Assembly: GCA_013339765.2 (NCBI GenBank)
Contig: JABSTR010001159.1
Span: 36,001-100,000, forward strand
Direction: 5' to 3'
Length of the DNA: 64,000 bases
DNA from: Haemaphysalis longicornis
Lineage: Eukaryota; Arthropoda; Arachnida; Ixodida; Ixodidae
A model generated the notes under the pieces. That model worked only from the letters and a program-made list of their open reading frames with translations. It was not told the DNA's origin and did not search any database. A program made the translations under genes and the position numbers. Of the stretch, positions 54,045-64,000 are shown piece by piece (position 1 is the first letter of the stretch; each line of letters begins with the position of its first letter).

Positions 54045-55050
54045 CTCGGCGGTTAGGTACAGCCTGCTGACCGATTTCACAAATCTTTACGAATAGTGAA
54101 ATCTCGATACTGGAGCCGAGGCCAGTAGCCGTCCTCGTACACTCCATCCATGGTTTGCTTCACACCCTTGTTACCATCGAGGGCTCATAGTCAAACTGTG
54201 ACTGCCAGTTTTTCTCCTTCTCTTTTCAGTGTAACCGATACCACCGATAAAGAACGCCATTAGTATTCAAGACCTCGATCGATGTTAACTTTGATCTTTC
54301 CACCTATTCACCGAACAACATTCGGAGCGTAGAGTCCGGTTGTAGCGAACATACGTCACCAGTGTCTCTCTGCAACGGGGTCTCTCTGCAACGGAAGGTA
54401 CTTGCGGAGTTTCCTTCTTGGAGCACTGCATTTTGTTGCGTTTGTGAGTGCGTGAATTTTCTGCGTTGCTACAGCTGGCGAAGAAGACGCCATGTTCCGA
54501 TTCCGACCACGCTGATCTTCTTGGAAGCGGCCTGCTGCAAGTGCCATGCTCGATATTATCGGTTCCTTTCTTGAGACATATTGCGCCTCTTTCTATAGCA
54601 GTTCATTGGCGTGGTGAGATCACCAGCGCCTTCGTTATTTACGATGAGATTGTAGAGGGGTTATACATACAGGACGCTAAGACGCAGCGGAGAAACACTG
54701 AAACTTCATCTCAACTTCTGCTTCCGGTGGTATCAAGTGTGGTCGGTGCAACACGTACACTGTGCAGGTGCTGCCCCTAAACTTTGAATCGGGAACGAGC
54801 GAGCGTTTCACGATAGGCGTGCTGCAGCCAGTGTCCCATAGAAGGACATCAGACTCCCTTCAAGAATTCTACCGGACGTTGACATTCCCTACAACTAAGT
54901 TGGCGTGTTGCCTTCAGGAAATAGGCATAGCTTGTGGTTGTCGACAGTTGTTGGACGTTTCTACAGGAGAGTTCTTTGGTGCAGTAAATCAGCTTGTTGC
55001 TGGACTCTCATTCTCGGGACTTATGCAGCAGGCATTCTTCTTGCTTTTCA
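54045..55050. other. No confident gene; open frames of unknown meaning
   Basis: Frames of 110 codons (54448-54780) and 106 codons (54762-55082) overlap by 19 bp. They carry no motif I recognise, and could be upstream exons of whatever reading continues at 55052. Confidence 0.25.
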
Positions 55051-55051
55051 G

Positions 55052-55380
55052 GCGGGAACCCGGCAACTTCGCCGAGCAGTGAGCTGGACGATGGCCCTGC
55101 GTTTTCAACAACAAGCAGTGACGCCTCGTTTTGGGAAGCTGTTGAGCAGGAGCCCCAGAAAGGTTAGGTAGCTTGTCATTCTCCTGTTCTTGGATTCTTC
55201 CCTAGTTTGTTAGATCATGAGCTCGAAGGTAGTGGACAGTTTTGTGAAGTTGGTTCAGGTAATTCCAGCCCAATTCCTTCAAGAAAACGGCCAATTTTCA
55301 GTGAAAGTAGTTCTGCCAGCATTACGCCTCGAAGTGCGGAGTATGACTGCTCATCTTGGCCATTTTCTGCCAGTTGTTAA
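55052..55380 (+). pseudogene. Possible Ser-rich exon of an unknown gene
   Basis: A good 3' splice site (TTCTTGCTTTTCAG) ends at 55051. The following frame reads like protein, with GNPATSPSSELDDGPAFS, SDASFWEAVEQEPQKG and a TAG at 55165. The same frame continues with SPVLGFFPSLLDHELEGSG, PIPSRKRPIFSESSSASIT and a TAA at 55378. Composition is that of a disordered Ser/Pro/acidic segment. One stop interrupts about 109 codons. A weak donor (AAAG|GTTAGG) at 55161 could end an exon before the stop. Family unknown. Confidence 0.3.
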
Positions 55381-55394
55381 AGTGTTAAAGTAGC

Positions 55395-55622
55395 CTAGAA
55401 AATGACCCGCATAGTGACGAGCCCTCTCAAAGGTATGCCGACTCGAATCCTTATACTTGCACCGGTACCCGTCCTGAAGCTCTGAAGAAGGGTCTTCTTT
55501 AGCTTAGGGTAATCCATTGCATCCTCAGATAAACTATAGCCGACAGCACTGAAGTCATCTCCTGTCAAGTAGAGGTGCGCTGGACAGGCCAAGCACCCAC
55601 CCATATCTCTCAGGGTTGGCAC
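55395..55622 (-). pseudogene. gag: Ty3/gypsy-type Gag fragment
   Basis: LYLTGDDFSAVGYSLSEDAM and DYPKLKKTLLQSFR match the core of retrotransposon Gag (LTGxAxxVxxRLSxxDAxDYxxLKxxLLxRFR). The rest is broken and no LTR adjoins it. Confidence 0.6.
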
Positions 55623-55639
55623 ACCGACTGGTTGGCACT

Positions 55640-56230
55640 CGCTCTACATACTAAATTTATTCATCGAGTACGTCTGGTTCCTAATTGAAGGGGGATGAAC
55701 TTCAGGGCCGTAGACCCCATGAGCGGAAATAAAGCAGTGTATAGCCTGCTGCATTGTTGGAGCCGGCTGCATTGTTGGAACTCGGGCTGGAACTCTCCGA
55801 ACCATGCTGAAGTCACAAATTATGTCCAACACGCCCAACGCGAAAACGAACCACATTCCTAACAAGAGTTCAAAAGATAAAGGCCGACAGCTGACGCCGT
55901 TGTGAGCTGGATGGTGCAGAGGGTAGACCACGATGAACCACTGAGGAAAGGCCTCAAACTCGATTGAGCGTGTTGATAACCCAAAAACATTGCCGGCCAC
56001 GCGAACATTTTGTTCGTGGCCTAGGCCGATAATGCAGCAGCCGGAGCTTAAAAAGTCGACGCGCGCGTCTGTGCCTGGCCGGCCTAGTCATCACCCACGA
56101 ACAGAGAGACTGTTGAGACGCCGCGGGAAGAGTCCTACGGGAAAAACGGTAACCGGGTGGCAGCGTGGGGTCTTACGCGACAGTTTCTCGACGGGTCCCG
56201 GTCTTCTACGCAGGTACAGGCCTGCATGAT
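55640..56230. other. No supported gene
   Basis: A small duplication (GCTGCATTGTTGGA twice near 55750-55790) and a 118-codon minus frame without family signature. Confidence 0.3.
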
Positions 56231-56232
56231 CC

Positions 56233-56312
56233 TGTAGCGACACAATCTACATCGTCTGCATCAGCACCACGATCATCATCAGTGGACTGGACTGGCTCGT
56301 GAGCAGTTCCAC
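56233..56312 (+). repeat. Inverted 80 bp LTR terminus
   Basis: TGTAGCGACAC... in plus orientation equals the first 80 nt of the LTR at 56314-56511 read in minus orientation. The last 27 bp of the arm match perfectly (56286-56312 with 56432-56458). Confidence 0.8.
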
Positions 56313-56313
56313 T

Positions 56314-56511
56314 TGTAGAAAAGCAGACTCCGTTGGTGCAATGGAGAGACTTGCTACATTAATTTAGGCCGTGTAGACCTAGCCAGAACGAGCGGCCGCC
56401 AGCTGCTGACTCAGCGTTCTATCTCTGTCCCGTGGAACTGCTCACGAGCCAGTCCAGTGCGCTGATAATGATCGTGGTCTTGATGGGGACGATGTCGATG
56501 GTGTCGCTACA
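56314..56511 (-). repeat. LTR A (198 bp) of a gypsy-like element
   Basis: Starts TGTAGCGACACC and ends TTTTCTACA on the minus strand (TG...CA). Matches 57883-58082 along its length, including CTCACGAGCCAGTCCAGT and the GGCCGTGTAGACCTAGCC region. No gag follows it directly. The inverted 80 bp arm follows instead. Confidence 0.75.
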
Positions 56512-56547
56512 GGGCTCCTCCCTTAGCACATAGGGCATTAAGATGAA

Positions 56548-57180
56548 AAATTACACCATCTTCCCGTAGGAGAACCCTGAGTAGTCTGCGAAGCAGCCGT
56601 GGGGTGGATTCAAGTGCCCATTAGTTTTCAGTTCGTCGTTTCTGTGAGGTTGAGGGCTGTAACTACCGCTATAATTACCGTTTGGTTCCCAGGGTAACTA
56701 CCTCACTTTTCAGTTACCGGAACTACGACATTGAAAATTGCGTTGACCCCACGGCTGTTTCGTATACTACTCAGGATTCCCCTACGGAAAGATGGTGTAA
56801 TTTTATTGGAGGAGGGTGGGGGTGTTTGAGTGGAGAGGCATTAAAGAGAGAGAGAGAGAGACGTTGTAGGTGGTATAAGTTTGTCTTTATGTATTCATTA
56901 TCATTATCGTTTCCGGGAGGTTGAGGTACGTAGCTACCGTTATATTTACTGTTTGGTGTCCATGGTAAACACCACACTTTTCACTTACCTGAACAACGAA
57001 ATGAGAAATTGCGTTCACCCCATGGAATTTTCATATACTACTCAGGGTTCCCCCACGGGAAGATGGTGTAATTTTATTGAAGGGTGGGCGTGGGGGTGTT
57101 ACAGTGGAGAGGCAATAAAGAGAGAGAGAGAGAGACATTGTACGTGGTATGAGTTAGTCTTAATTTATTAATTATCATTA
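56548..57180 (+). repeat. Duplicated ~275 bp unit with GA microsatellite, plus an inverted piece
   Basis: Unit 1 (about 56643-56918) and unit 2 (about 56919-57180) share GAGGTTGAGG, ACTACTCAGG-TTCCCC, AAGATGGTGTAATTTTATTG, GGGGGTGTT and a (GA)n run. The piece 56548-56614 is the reverse complement of the AATTTT...CCACGGCTG segment. The array is followed at 57282 by a small ORF, so it could be a monomeric 5' UTR or promoter of a retroelement, though that is inference. Confidence 0.7.
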
Positions 57181-57281
57181 TTATGTTCAACGTAGGTGCC
57201 GTCGAGCTGTGGCTGGCGTTCCGTTTTGATTATGACCGCCTGATGGTCTGTGAAATGTAAAGTCAAGGGCTGTTCGAGTGG

Positions 57282-57479
57282 ATGAACCCTACAGTTGCTG
57301 AAGATGAGGCCGATTCACGTTCCCCGGATGGTTTTTGGCTGCTTGTAATCAAGGCCCGCCGAGACTCGCCGTCGCACCCTGCTGCAGGTGACGATCAAAC
57401 GTCGAAGGCGCGTGAAGCGTGCTCATCTCATGGCGGCCCAGGAAGACGCCGGCAACACTCTCCCTCCAGAAGCCACTGA
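57282..57479 (+). CDS. Small ORF, possible LINE ORF1 N-terminus
   Basis: 65 codons starting MNPTVAEDEADSRSPDGFW, then basic and Ser/Pro-rich. An acidic start followed by DGFxxV and a basic run is a pattern I know from LINE ORF1 N-termini. There is no downstream LINE sequence. It lies about 100 bp after the duplicated unit. Confidence 0.25.
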   Translation: MNPTVAEDEADSRSPDGFWLLVIKARRDSPSHPAAGDDQTSKAREACSSHGGPGRRRQHSPSRSH

Positions 57480-57599
57480 AGGGATCGGGCGTTCAGCATG
57501 CCGAGCATGGACACTGGGGGTGTGGATGGCGCAATAACGACAACGACAAGGAAGGGGCATAGACCCAACCATGAGATGTTTCCATTCTAAAACTGTGGA

Positions 57600-57831
57600 C
57601 ATAGGTAGCGCGACTACGGCAGTGCGAAGGTAACTGTAGTGGGTGACGGTGGGCGGTGATAGGGCGAGGACTTAGCGGAGGTACAGCGGTAGCGTCTCCC
57701 AGAGGATGGATTAGCTTCAGAGGCTGTACGCTCACGTGGTTGAGCCAAAGGGTAGCCTCAAACTTGAAGAACCATCCTTTGAGGTTGTGTGGTTTGAACG
57801 CTGGTATCGGCGGGTCCCCCCACGTCGCCAT
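57600..57831 (-). pseudogene. gag: Gypsy-like Gag N-terminus
   Basis: The frame begins about 50 bp after the LTR at 57883. MATWGDPPIPAFKPHNLKGW, then FFKFEATLWLNHVSVQPLK follows the pattern PxFxPxNxxxWFxxxEAxFxxxxVxxQxxK of tick-type gypsy Gag. After about 45 codons the family pattern is lost, although the frame stays open to 57493. Confidence 0.6.
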
Positions 57832-57882
57832 GTGGGTGCGCCGCAGACCGGGTATAAGGCTCGGAACTTCCGGGTCCCCACT

Positions 57883-58082
57883 TGTAGGAACGCAGACTCG
57901 GTTGGTGATGCTGCTGAGGCTTCCTACATTTATTTAGGTCGCGTAGGCCTGGCCAAAACGAGCGGCAGCCCAGCTGCTGCTTCGACATCCCATCTGTGTC
58001 CCGTGAAACTGTTCACGAGCCAGTCTAGTCCAGTGATGATGATGGTGGGGCTGATGGGGCCGATGGCGATGGTGGCGCTACA
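57883..58082 (-). repeat. LTR B (200 bp), 5' LTR of a gypsy-like element
   Basis: Starts TGTAGCGCCACC and ends GTTCCTACA on the minus strand. Next comes AGTGGGGACCCGGAAG, a fair primer-binding site, then gag at 57831. Same family as LTR A. Confidence 0.75.
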
Positions 58083-58370
58083 ATCATTCACCGCGTTCCG
58101 ATAGCAATATTTTCGTGAGTTTGCAAACACTCCTTAGCACGCAGCTCAACCGGGCCATTCCTGTTCCCCAGTTTTCTCCCCGCCTGCTTCTGGCGATCCC
58201 TTCCTTGATCTTTTTCATCATCTTCGACCACCGATGCGCCTGCCTCGTTTGCTATTGCATTTTTGCGGCACAGTAATCTCAGTCATCATATTATTAAACT
58301 AGCGCATTGATTGGGTTGTCGTACGGTCTCGTTCGTATTTCAGGTGTTTTTTTTTCTCATCGCGGGCGCT

Positions 58371-58975
58371 TCAGAAGCCAGGCATCATCTTAAGGAGCTT
58401 GCGGACAAGAGAAGCGACGACCACTGCCATTACCCCTCGTATAAGAAACCCTATTGTCTGGTCGTTGGTAATTTTGTGGCTCCTATGGCGAAAAAGTTGC
58501 GCCATTTCATCAACAAACGCCGGCACGGTTTTATTGGGATGCTTTCCGCACCAAGTGCTCGGCCCGTTCCTTGCGTACCAGAATCGTGAACTTGTCGAAA
58601 GCGGAGTCTTTAATAGCTCCTTGTAGTCATGGTGCGCTTGTGGTTCTCCAACCAAATGCGAGCCGAGTCTCATTCTTTCAGATAGAAGAACACTTACCTG
58701 AGTGTTTTCTCGTTGTTTAATAGGATAGAGGTCTTGATCCGCTCCTGGTATTCCAGCGATTTTTCAGGATCTTCTGAAGGTGACACATGAATGATGGTGG
58801 CATTCGCGGTTGCTTCGAAACTACAGGAGCACTGACAGCGCTGGACATCGTGGCTGCGTTGGTCATGGCACCCGTCGCGATGTGTTCCGTCTTCAGTTAT
58901 GTGGTAGTAGCCAAACTCCAGCTGGAGGCTTTCTGTCAGCGGTTGGCAAGAATTGGGTTTGGTTGACGGCTTCAA
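58371..58975 (-). pseudogene. gag: Ty3/gypsy Gag pseudogene
   Basis: Starts with MTNAATMSSAVSAPVVSKQP (about 58870) and PPSF, then after a frameshift SEDPEKSLEYQERIKTS and LLNNEKTLR (58760-58694). The frame 58673-58371 holds KTVPAFVDEMAQLFRHRSHK and QTIGFLIRGV. It follows the 12.9 kb Gag in order (SPGEDPEDWWEKVE, FVEEMKQLFRSADPD, KLSFLMRGVKEE), so it is a diverged relative. Confidence 0.65.
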
Positions 58976-59021
58976 GAAGGTTTAAGGTTTGCGTGTGCCT
59001 CTCATCCACCATATGCCAGGC

Positions 59022-59400
59022 AGCCATTAACGACCCAGTTTTCTTAGAGGAAAGAAGTTTATTGGAGCATTGTTGTGCTCCGTTAGACTTAAAGAATATA
59101 GAAGCGACGCATAAGCGTTAGCGAATCAAATGCCGGGGAGGTTTGTCGTGCGACCATTTATGCTTCGTCATTTATCCTTCTATAACAATCGCAACAGATC
59201 TAGTACATTGGCCATTAAAGTGGACCAGTCTATTTTTGTGAAGACAGGTGGTCTATTCTGCATAATTAATTGCATAGCCGCCGCGTCATACAAAAGAAAG
59301 AGAAGAATCACGCCTTTAAGTTTTACTCAGATAGCAAAACTTGGCGCGGACACATTCTATCAGCGTAGAAAACAAATAACCTGAGAGTACAGTTCGCGGC
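59022..59400 (-). repeat. Gypsy-family LTR, diverged
   Basis: Shares the reversed AATAAACTTC signal (GAAGTTTATTGGAGCATTGTTGTGC) and the block TGCGACCATTTATGCTTCGTC with the 53.1 kb LTR. In minus orientation it is followed by ATATGGTGGATGAGAGG (primer-binding-site-like) and then gag at 58870. It is therefore the 5' LTR of that gag remnant. Outer edge uncertain. Confidence 0.55.
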
Positions 59401-59404
59401 AATA

Positions 59405-60455
59405 TTTTTCTACAATAACCTCTATTTGCAGAAACGAGGCACATGAATACGTTCGTTTCTTGCCCCTATCACATGGAACATATCTATAGCACAGATAGTT
59501 TAGGCCATGTAGTGCGTTTTTGTCTTTGATTTGCTTCGAAATGTTTTAGGAGAGTGGGACCCACCGACTTAGTAAAAGTGGCGGACAGCGGCATGGTAAG
59601 TAAGTAAATTGGAAACCAAGAAAGCCGCAAGCGTTCAAAATGAGCCACCTAAAATGCGAATTTCTTCCGTTAACGCCCGCGCAGAGGAAAAGAGGGCGAC
59701 ACGTTCCTTGAAACACCAACCCGCGGATTTGCGAAACGTGTGCCGGTGGCTTCCGGCACAAGAGCCAGCGAGGAGTCGGCAAGGGCATACAAAATCCAAG
59801 GAGTGCGGATTTACTACAAGCGTTCGAAAACTATAGGTTATCTCCTCGCCGCTATGAAGGCTGTGCGAAAAGGATCAAAGCGGCCGGAGGTGTTTACCAT
59901 ATTCCGCGCGTTTAGTGCTCTTATTCATTAGAGGAACCATAAATCTACTGCAGCCACTAATGAACCCATGAACGACATCCGCAAACAAATAGAGAGCGCA
60001 GCGCCTTCACCAACCACTGCGAGGAATCGCACCGCATCATTCACGTTGCCGCAATGGCTGTCCTCGTTAGCGAAACAACATGGAGGAAAAGCCTTTAACA
60101 AGAAAATTAAGCGAACTCCACTAAGCTTCAATTTGTGGCCCCGAACTCTGGTGATAGTGTATACGAAGAGGCACCAACCACTCTGAAAAATATAAGACGC
60201 CATTTCACTGTGGCCCCATTCGCCAATTAAAATAAGCCAAGCTGGCTCCAAGACATCAGGTGGTTCAAAAGTCTGTGCGAATGGTTAGAATACGTAGTTT
60301 TTTTTTTCATTTTTAACTTCTGATCCAAACAGAAGTCCGTGAAATGTATACCTTCATACCAGAGTGACGTGTACTGCGACTATATTTTTCGGGTTCTTTT
60401 TGTGCTTTATTTTTTTCTAAATATTGCTTGTTGTATTTTAAATTCTCGGTAGAGT
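59405..60455. other. No supported gene
   Basis: Frames of 60-107 codons on both strands with no signature. Confidence 0.35.
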
Positions 60456-60461
60456 CTCAGG

Positions 60462-61144
60462 TCACTTGTAACACTCTCTATACAGTGTCTGCACAGTCTC
60501 GCGTCTCTTGCCGGGTGATATATTTTCCAAGTGTTTCTCAGCAGAGTGTCTAAATCTTTCGTGGGAGTGTTTTTGGGCGCTGTTTGGTGCCCACATATGT
60601 AACAGGTGGTTCCCCCGCATAATCTGCATTACAGAAGTTGTAGGGGGCGTTTCCACGGCATTCTGTGAGAAGCTTGCTAAACTTCTGATCGGACTTTTAG
60701 ATGGTGAACTTGGGAATAGAGGATACCTGGCCACCGATGAGTTTAGACCAACATATTTACTTGACCCTCAAATTTGCCTGTACTTAGTGCGTCGCTTTGT
60801 AGGAAATATGCAAAGTGAAATATTGCATGCACGCTTCCGAAGAACAATAATAGGGAGATTTCCGGTACGCTTAGCTTTTCCTCCCCATCTGCATGTTTCT
60901 GTTGGCCGCACTCGCCCTTATCTAGAACGACATGCATGAATAAGTCATAAATCTGATTGCTGAATGAAATTTTCACTGATCTGCCAGCAATAAAATTTAG
61001 GACTTGCGCTGCAGCACAGCCGCACATCTGCGTCGTCACCTCCCAAGTGACTGAGCCGAGGAGCTTGAGGGTGCCACTTAATGGCCGGCATTGAAAGGTG
61101 TAAATTGAGAGGTAACTTAGTTGATGAAGATTAAAATTCATCAT
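60462..61144 (-). pseudogene. Unassigned decayed protein-coding remnant
   Basis: Two successive minus-strand frames, 61144-60743 (133 codons) and 60734-60462 (90 codons), read like one protein broken near 60738. The first contains GTLKLLGSVTWEVTTQMCGC and AAQVLNFIAGRSVKISFSN. The second ends HLENISPGKRRETVQTLY. I do not know the family. A transposon protein is likely given the setting. The 143-codon plus-strand frame over the same bases (60508-60939) is an alternative but looks like the shadow. Confidence 0.3.
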
Positions 61145-61149
61145 TTAAT

Positions 61150-62400
61150 ATAAGTGCGAAATGAAACGTTACTACCAACTGAATTGCATATGGCTCGTTG
61201 TGCGTCTGACAGACATGTCATTTAATAAAGGGCGCGTAATGGTGCTCCATTGGAAGCTAGAGTGGGAACGAACTTAGCTCTAGACTGTGCTGATGTAGCT
61301 TGTGAACTAAAATTTTACAACAGGGAAGGCCTGTTTAGGCCTCCCGATATAGTACAACTAGAGAACTCTATGAAGTTTTGGCCACGCAGATATTGGGTGC
61401 ACAGTGCTTTTGCTTGCGCTCTCCCGTTATTTGTAGAACGGTAGTGTCGCGTGTTAAAAACATCCGCTAGAAGGTATCGCGAGGAATATGTTTCTTCCTA
61501 GAAAATCTGGAAATACGCAGCGGAAACGCGCCAGATAGTTGGGCGAAGCCTGGGTTAACGTGCGTTTCTGTTTGCAAATGAAAATTTCTGTTAATTATAG
61601 GCGCCAGCTCGATTTTTTCCCTGATGCGTATTTTATTTTGCACTAATATTTTATTACGTATTTGCAGGTGTTCATAATTTTGCAGTTCATATAATAAGGA
61701 GGCAAAGATTTTCGTCATGTTTCTGAAAGTAGACACAACAGATAACCTGTCTTTGGCAGCAGGAACTGGACAGATATGAATGTACAGGCTGGTTTGGACG
61801 GCTTCCTGTAAACACAAAACTACGGTCTCCTGCATTTTTACGTCAATTTGACACAGAAAATAACATGAGAGTGTCGTCGCGTAACCACTCGAACGTGTAC
61901 TGTGTGGTTTGGTTAAAAACATTGAAAAGTCTTCTAACGGTACTAATTGCGGAATTGTTCTCTACGCAAGAAAAGCGCTTTAAATAGGAAGAAAAATATG
62001 TTTGCGTTCAGACCGGAAGGAGGTCAGAGCATCCATTATATTTTTTTTTGCCCAAACAAGAAACCTGAGTTTTGGAAGACAATCAGGTAAGCGGCCTCCG
62101 AAAATTTTTTTGTTCCATCGTTTAGGGTTAGAGGTAAAAAAAGCTTAAGGCGTAGACTTCCGAAAAACTTTTTGGTTGCATGTAAACTAGGTGTCATCCC
62201 ATATGTTCCAAAGAGAAGGAGTACACATTGTAAACATTCTGTGCAGTACTGAAACCACCTTCATCCTCTCAATAAAAATGATGCAACACAAGCAAAAACG
62301 TCTAGTGCAGTGGGTTTTCTGCGCTGAGTGCCCGTCTCGACATTTGGGAAAGACCAACCGTTGAGCAGAATGAATCGCACTACCCAAGACGCTGTACAAA
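61150..62400. other. No supported gene
   Basis: A 151-codon minus-strand frame (61922-61467) is present but has no motif or supporting context. Confidence 0.3.
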
Positions 62401-62689
62401 ACATAAAATGGAAAGCAGCACCACTGCGGAGTGCAGCGGGACAAGTTCCAAAGAAATGTTTTCGCCGAATCGCCCATCCTGTGTAACAAAACTAACGGCA
62501 GGACCAGGCTTCTCCTTTATTTGGGGAACCTTCACCGAACTCTGGAATACACGCGATAATAAGGCAAATATTGATGAACCGAATTTTGTAATAACTTTAA
62601 TTCCTAATGAAATTTATACATCAGGGCAAATTCCACATCTGATGAAAATACTGCAGTCCGTCTAATACATAACCAAGGTTCTAAAAGCG

Positions 62690-63401
62690 ATCGAGCTAAT
62701 TAGACCAATTTCAATTTTTTCTCTTTTATCCCACTTAATGATAAAACATACTTCGGAAATTATGGTGAAGTTTTGCACAAAATATTCAACTCTTTCAAAG
62801 ACTCAGTTCCGATATTCTAAGAACAAAAGAACCATTTTCCTTCTCGAAGAATTTATGATGTTGTTACTGCAGCTTTGGGCAGTAATCAAATAGCATTAGT
62901 TTTATTTCTTGATATGACTAAAGCATTTGACACAGTATATCATGCAATACTTATTAACAAGCTGAAACTAATAGGCTTTAGGGGGCAGTTTGCCAATTTC
63001 TTTGAAAATTATTTTATTACAGAAAACACGCGGTGAAAATTGGTAACACTATCGGTAACAAAATGACTGTAAGCTATGGAGTTCCTCAATGCTCTACTAT
63101 CGGTCCTCTACTTTTCAACATTTACACAAATGGCTTAAATACGCTCTGTTTATCATCCGATTTGTATGAATGTGCAGACGACACTGCGTTAATTTATGTC
63201 CCCTCTTCGTACATACGTGGCGTCGAAGTTATGCAAGATGATATAATCAAGTTGTTAAGTTGGATGCCGAAAAACTATAAATTCGTAAACCAAGCAAAAA
63301 CGAAAATTGTGTGTATCAGAAGTCATTACAAAGTGCTCTTTCAAACAATGATATTTTTCTACACACAAGAGACTGAGAAAACTGTTCTTGCTGGCCCTTA
63401 A
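62690..63401 (+). pseudogene. CR1/jockey-like reverse transcriptase
   Basis: In shifted frames: IRPISIF (62700), then LFLDMTKAFDTVYHAILINK and LKLIGFRGQFANFFENYFI (62905-63015). The frame 63033-63401 has RT GVPQCSTIGPLLFNIYTNGL and the catalytic box YECADDTALIYV, where ECADD replaces the usual YADD. About 40 codons of linker follow. At least two breaks occur before 63033. Confidence 0.75.
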
Positions 63402-63688
63402 TGTATGTTAAGCATATAAAGTACCTAGGTATTTACATTGGTGATCACATAAACTGGGACGAACAAATTACGCAAATATGTCAAAAACTTAGAGCTGTGT
63501 CAGCATGTATTTATAAGCTGCGGGACGATTGCGACATACAAAACCGATACCAAGTGTACCAGTCTTTAGCTGAAAGTGTCATTCGATATAGAATAACAAT
63601 ATATGGGGGCTGTACTACAACCCGGCAAATGAAAATAAATTCTTCACAGAATATACAGGAACATAGTCCATGGAACACGATTGCATGA
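63401..63688 (+). pseudogene. LINE RT thumb and post-RT region
   Basis: IKYLGIYIGDHINWDEQITQ and QVYQSLAESVIRYRITIYGG match the conserved KYLGIxID...W..HI and Y.al..S.l.YGi..wG motifs after RT in CR1/jockey LINEs. It is shifted in frame against the RT block and overlaps its end by one base. Reading continues, broken, to about 63910. Confidence 0.7.
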
Positions 63689-64000
63689 CTTTAAAACTTT
63701 CGAGGTTACGAATGAATTTCAGATGTTAAACTGCACAAAATATGCAGCTATGGTATCCTGACTACTTGATATTACGACACCGAATATATATCCGCCGTGA
63801 AAAAGGACAGGTTACTGCAACAGACAGATTGCTACTACATCCCACGTGTTTTTACCAAATATAGAAAAAGAAAACGTAATTATTACGTGCCGTTTTTAAT
63901 ACCCTTCCTCTGGAACTAACTAACATATCCGGCTTAAAAATGTAAACATGACTATAAAGAAATGGTGCCTTCTTTCTTCATAATGTGCTAGGACACATTT

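Larger units (their letters stand above)
62410..64000 (+). mobile_element. CR1/jockey-like LINE, runs off the window
   Basis: Plus-strand RT motifs run from about 62690 to 63690, followed by the post-RT region (VFTKYRKRKRNYYVPFLIP near 63850-63900) and a tail at the window end. Part of the pre-RT region (NEIYTSGQIPHLMKILQSV, 62600-62660) is also visible. The 3' end is not in the window. Confidence 0.75.

Noticed and set aside
60508..60939. 143-codon plus-strand frame
   Set aside because: It overlaps the minus-strand remnant, which joins two frames into a more protein-like reading. Kept only as an alternative.

Overview
This window reads as a repeat-dense stretch of an arthropod nuclear genome. 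A hard tick (Ixodidae) is the best guess, because the mix of Penelope-like, RTE, I/R1-type and CR1-type LINEs, Ty3/gypsy, Harbinger, piggyBac and Tc1-like relics, plus repeats carrying tRNA-like cores, is what I know from tick genomes. That attribution is recall and was not searched. Nothing bacterial or viral is present: there are no operons, no ribosome-binding sites and no long intact genes. I found no host gene I can defend. Almost every coding signal is a decayed mobile element, and most long open frames are shadows on the opposite strand or run through repeats.

Layout. 1-10.5 kb: an unassigned decayed minus-strand ORF, a piggyBac-like element sitting in a TTAA site whose empty paralogous site is also in the window, a LINE 3' end, an RTE LINE split by a Tc1-like insertion, and a Ty3/gypsy reverse-transcriptase scrap. 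12.4-17 kb: a Ty3/gypsy 5' LTR with gag, a GC-rich unassigned block, and a LINE RNase H fragment. 17-23 kb: largely featureless. 23-34.2 kb: two degenerate minisatellites, a CR1-like fragment, a GC-rich dispersed repeat in direct and inverted copies, and a ~430 bp repeat carrying a complete tRNA-like cloverleaf in three copies.

34-44.4 kb: a Penelope-like (PLE) fragment ending where a two-gene Harbinger element starts (spliced transposase and a converging Myb/SANT-like partner), then a Ty3/gypsy integrase with 3' LTR, then an I/R1-type LINE with ORF1 CCHC, RT and RNase H but no endonuclease. 48-52.3 kb: a 2.6-unit tandem array of ~470 bp, each unit with a tRNA-like core, then two PLE copies arranged head to head. 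53-59.4 kb: several Ty3/gypsy LTR and gag remnants, including an LTR palindrome, and a duplicated 5'-UTR-like unit upstream of a small ORF. 60-64 kb: an unassigned decayed ORF and a CR1/jockey-like LINE running off the window end.

The genes do not form a pathway. What the window shows is layered insertion: Tc1-like into RTE, Harbinger against PLE, gypsy against Harbinger and LINE, and PLE against PLE. The best candidates for undescribed biology are the two repeat families with embedded tRNA-like Pol III modules, the head-to-head PLE pair, and the LTR palindrome.
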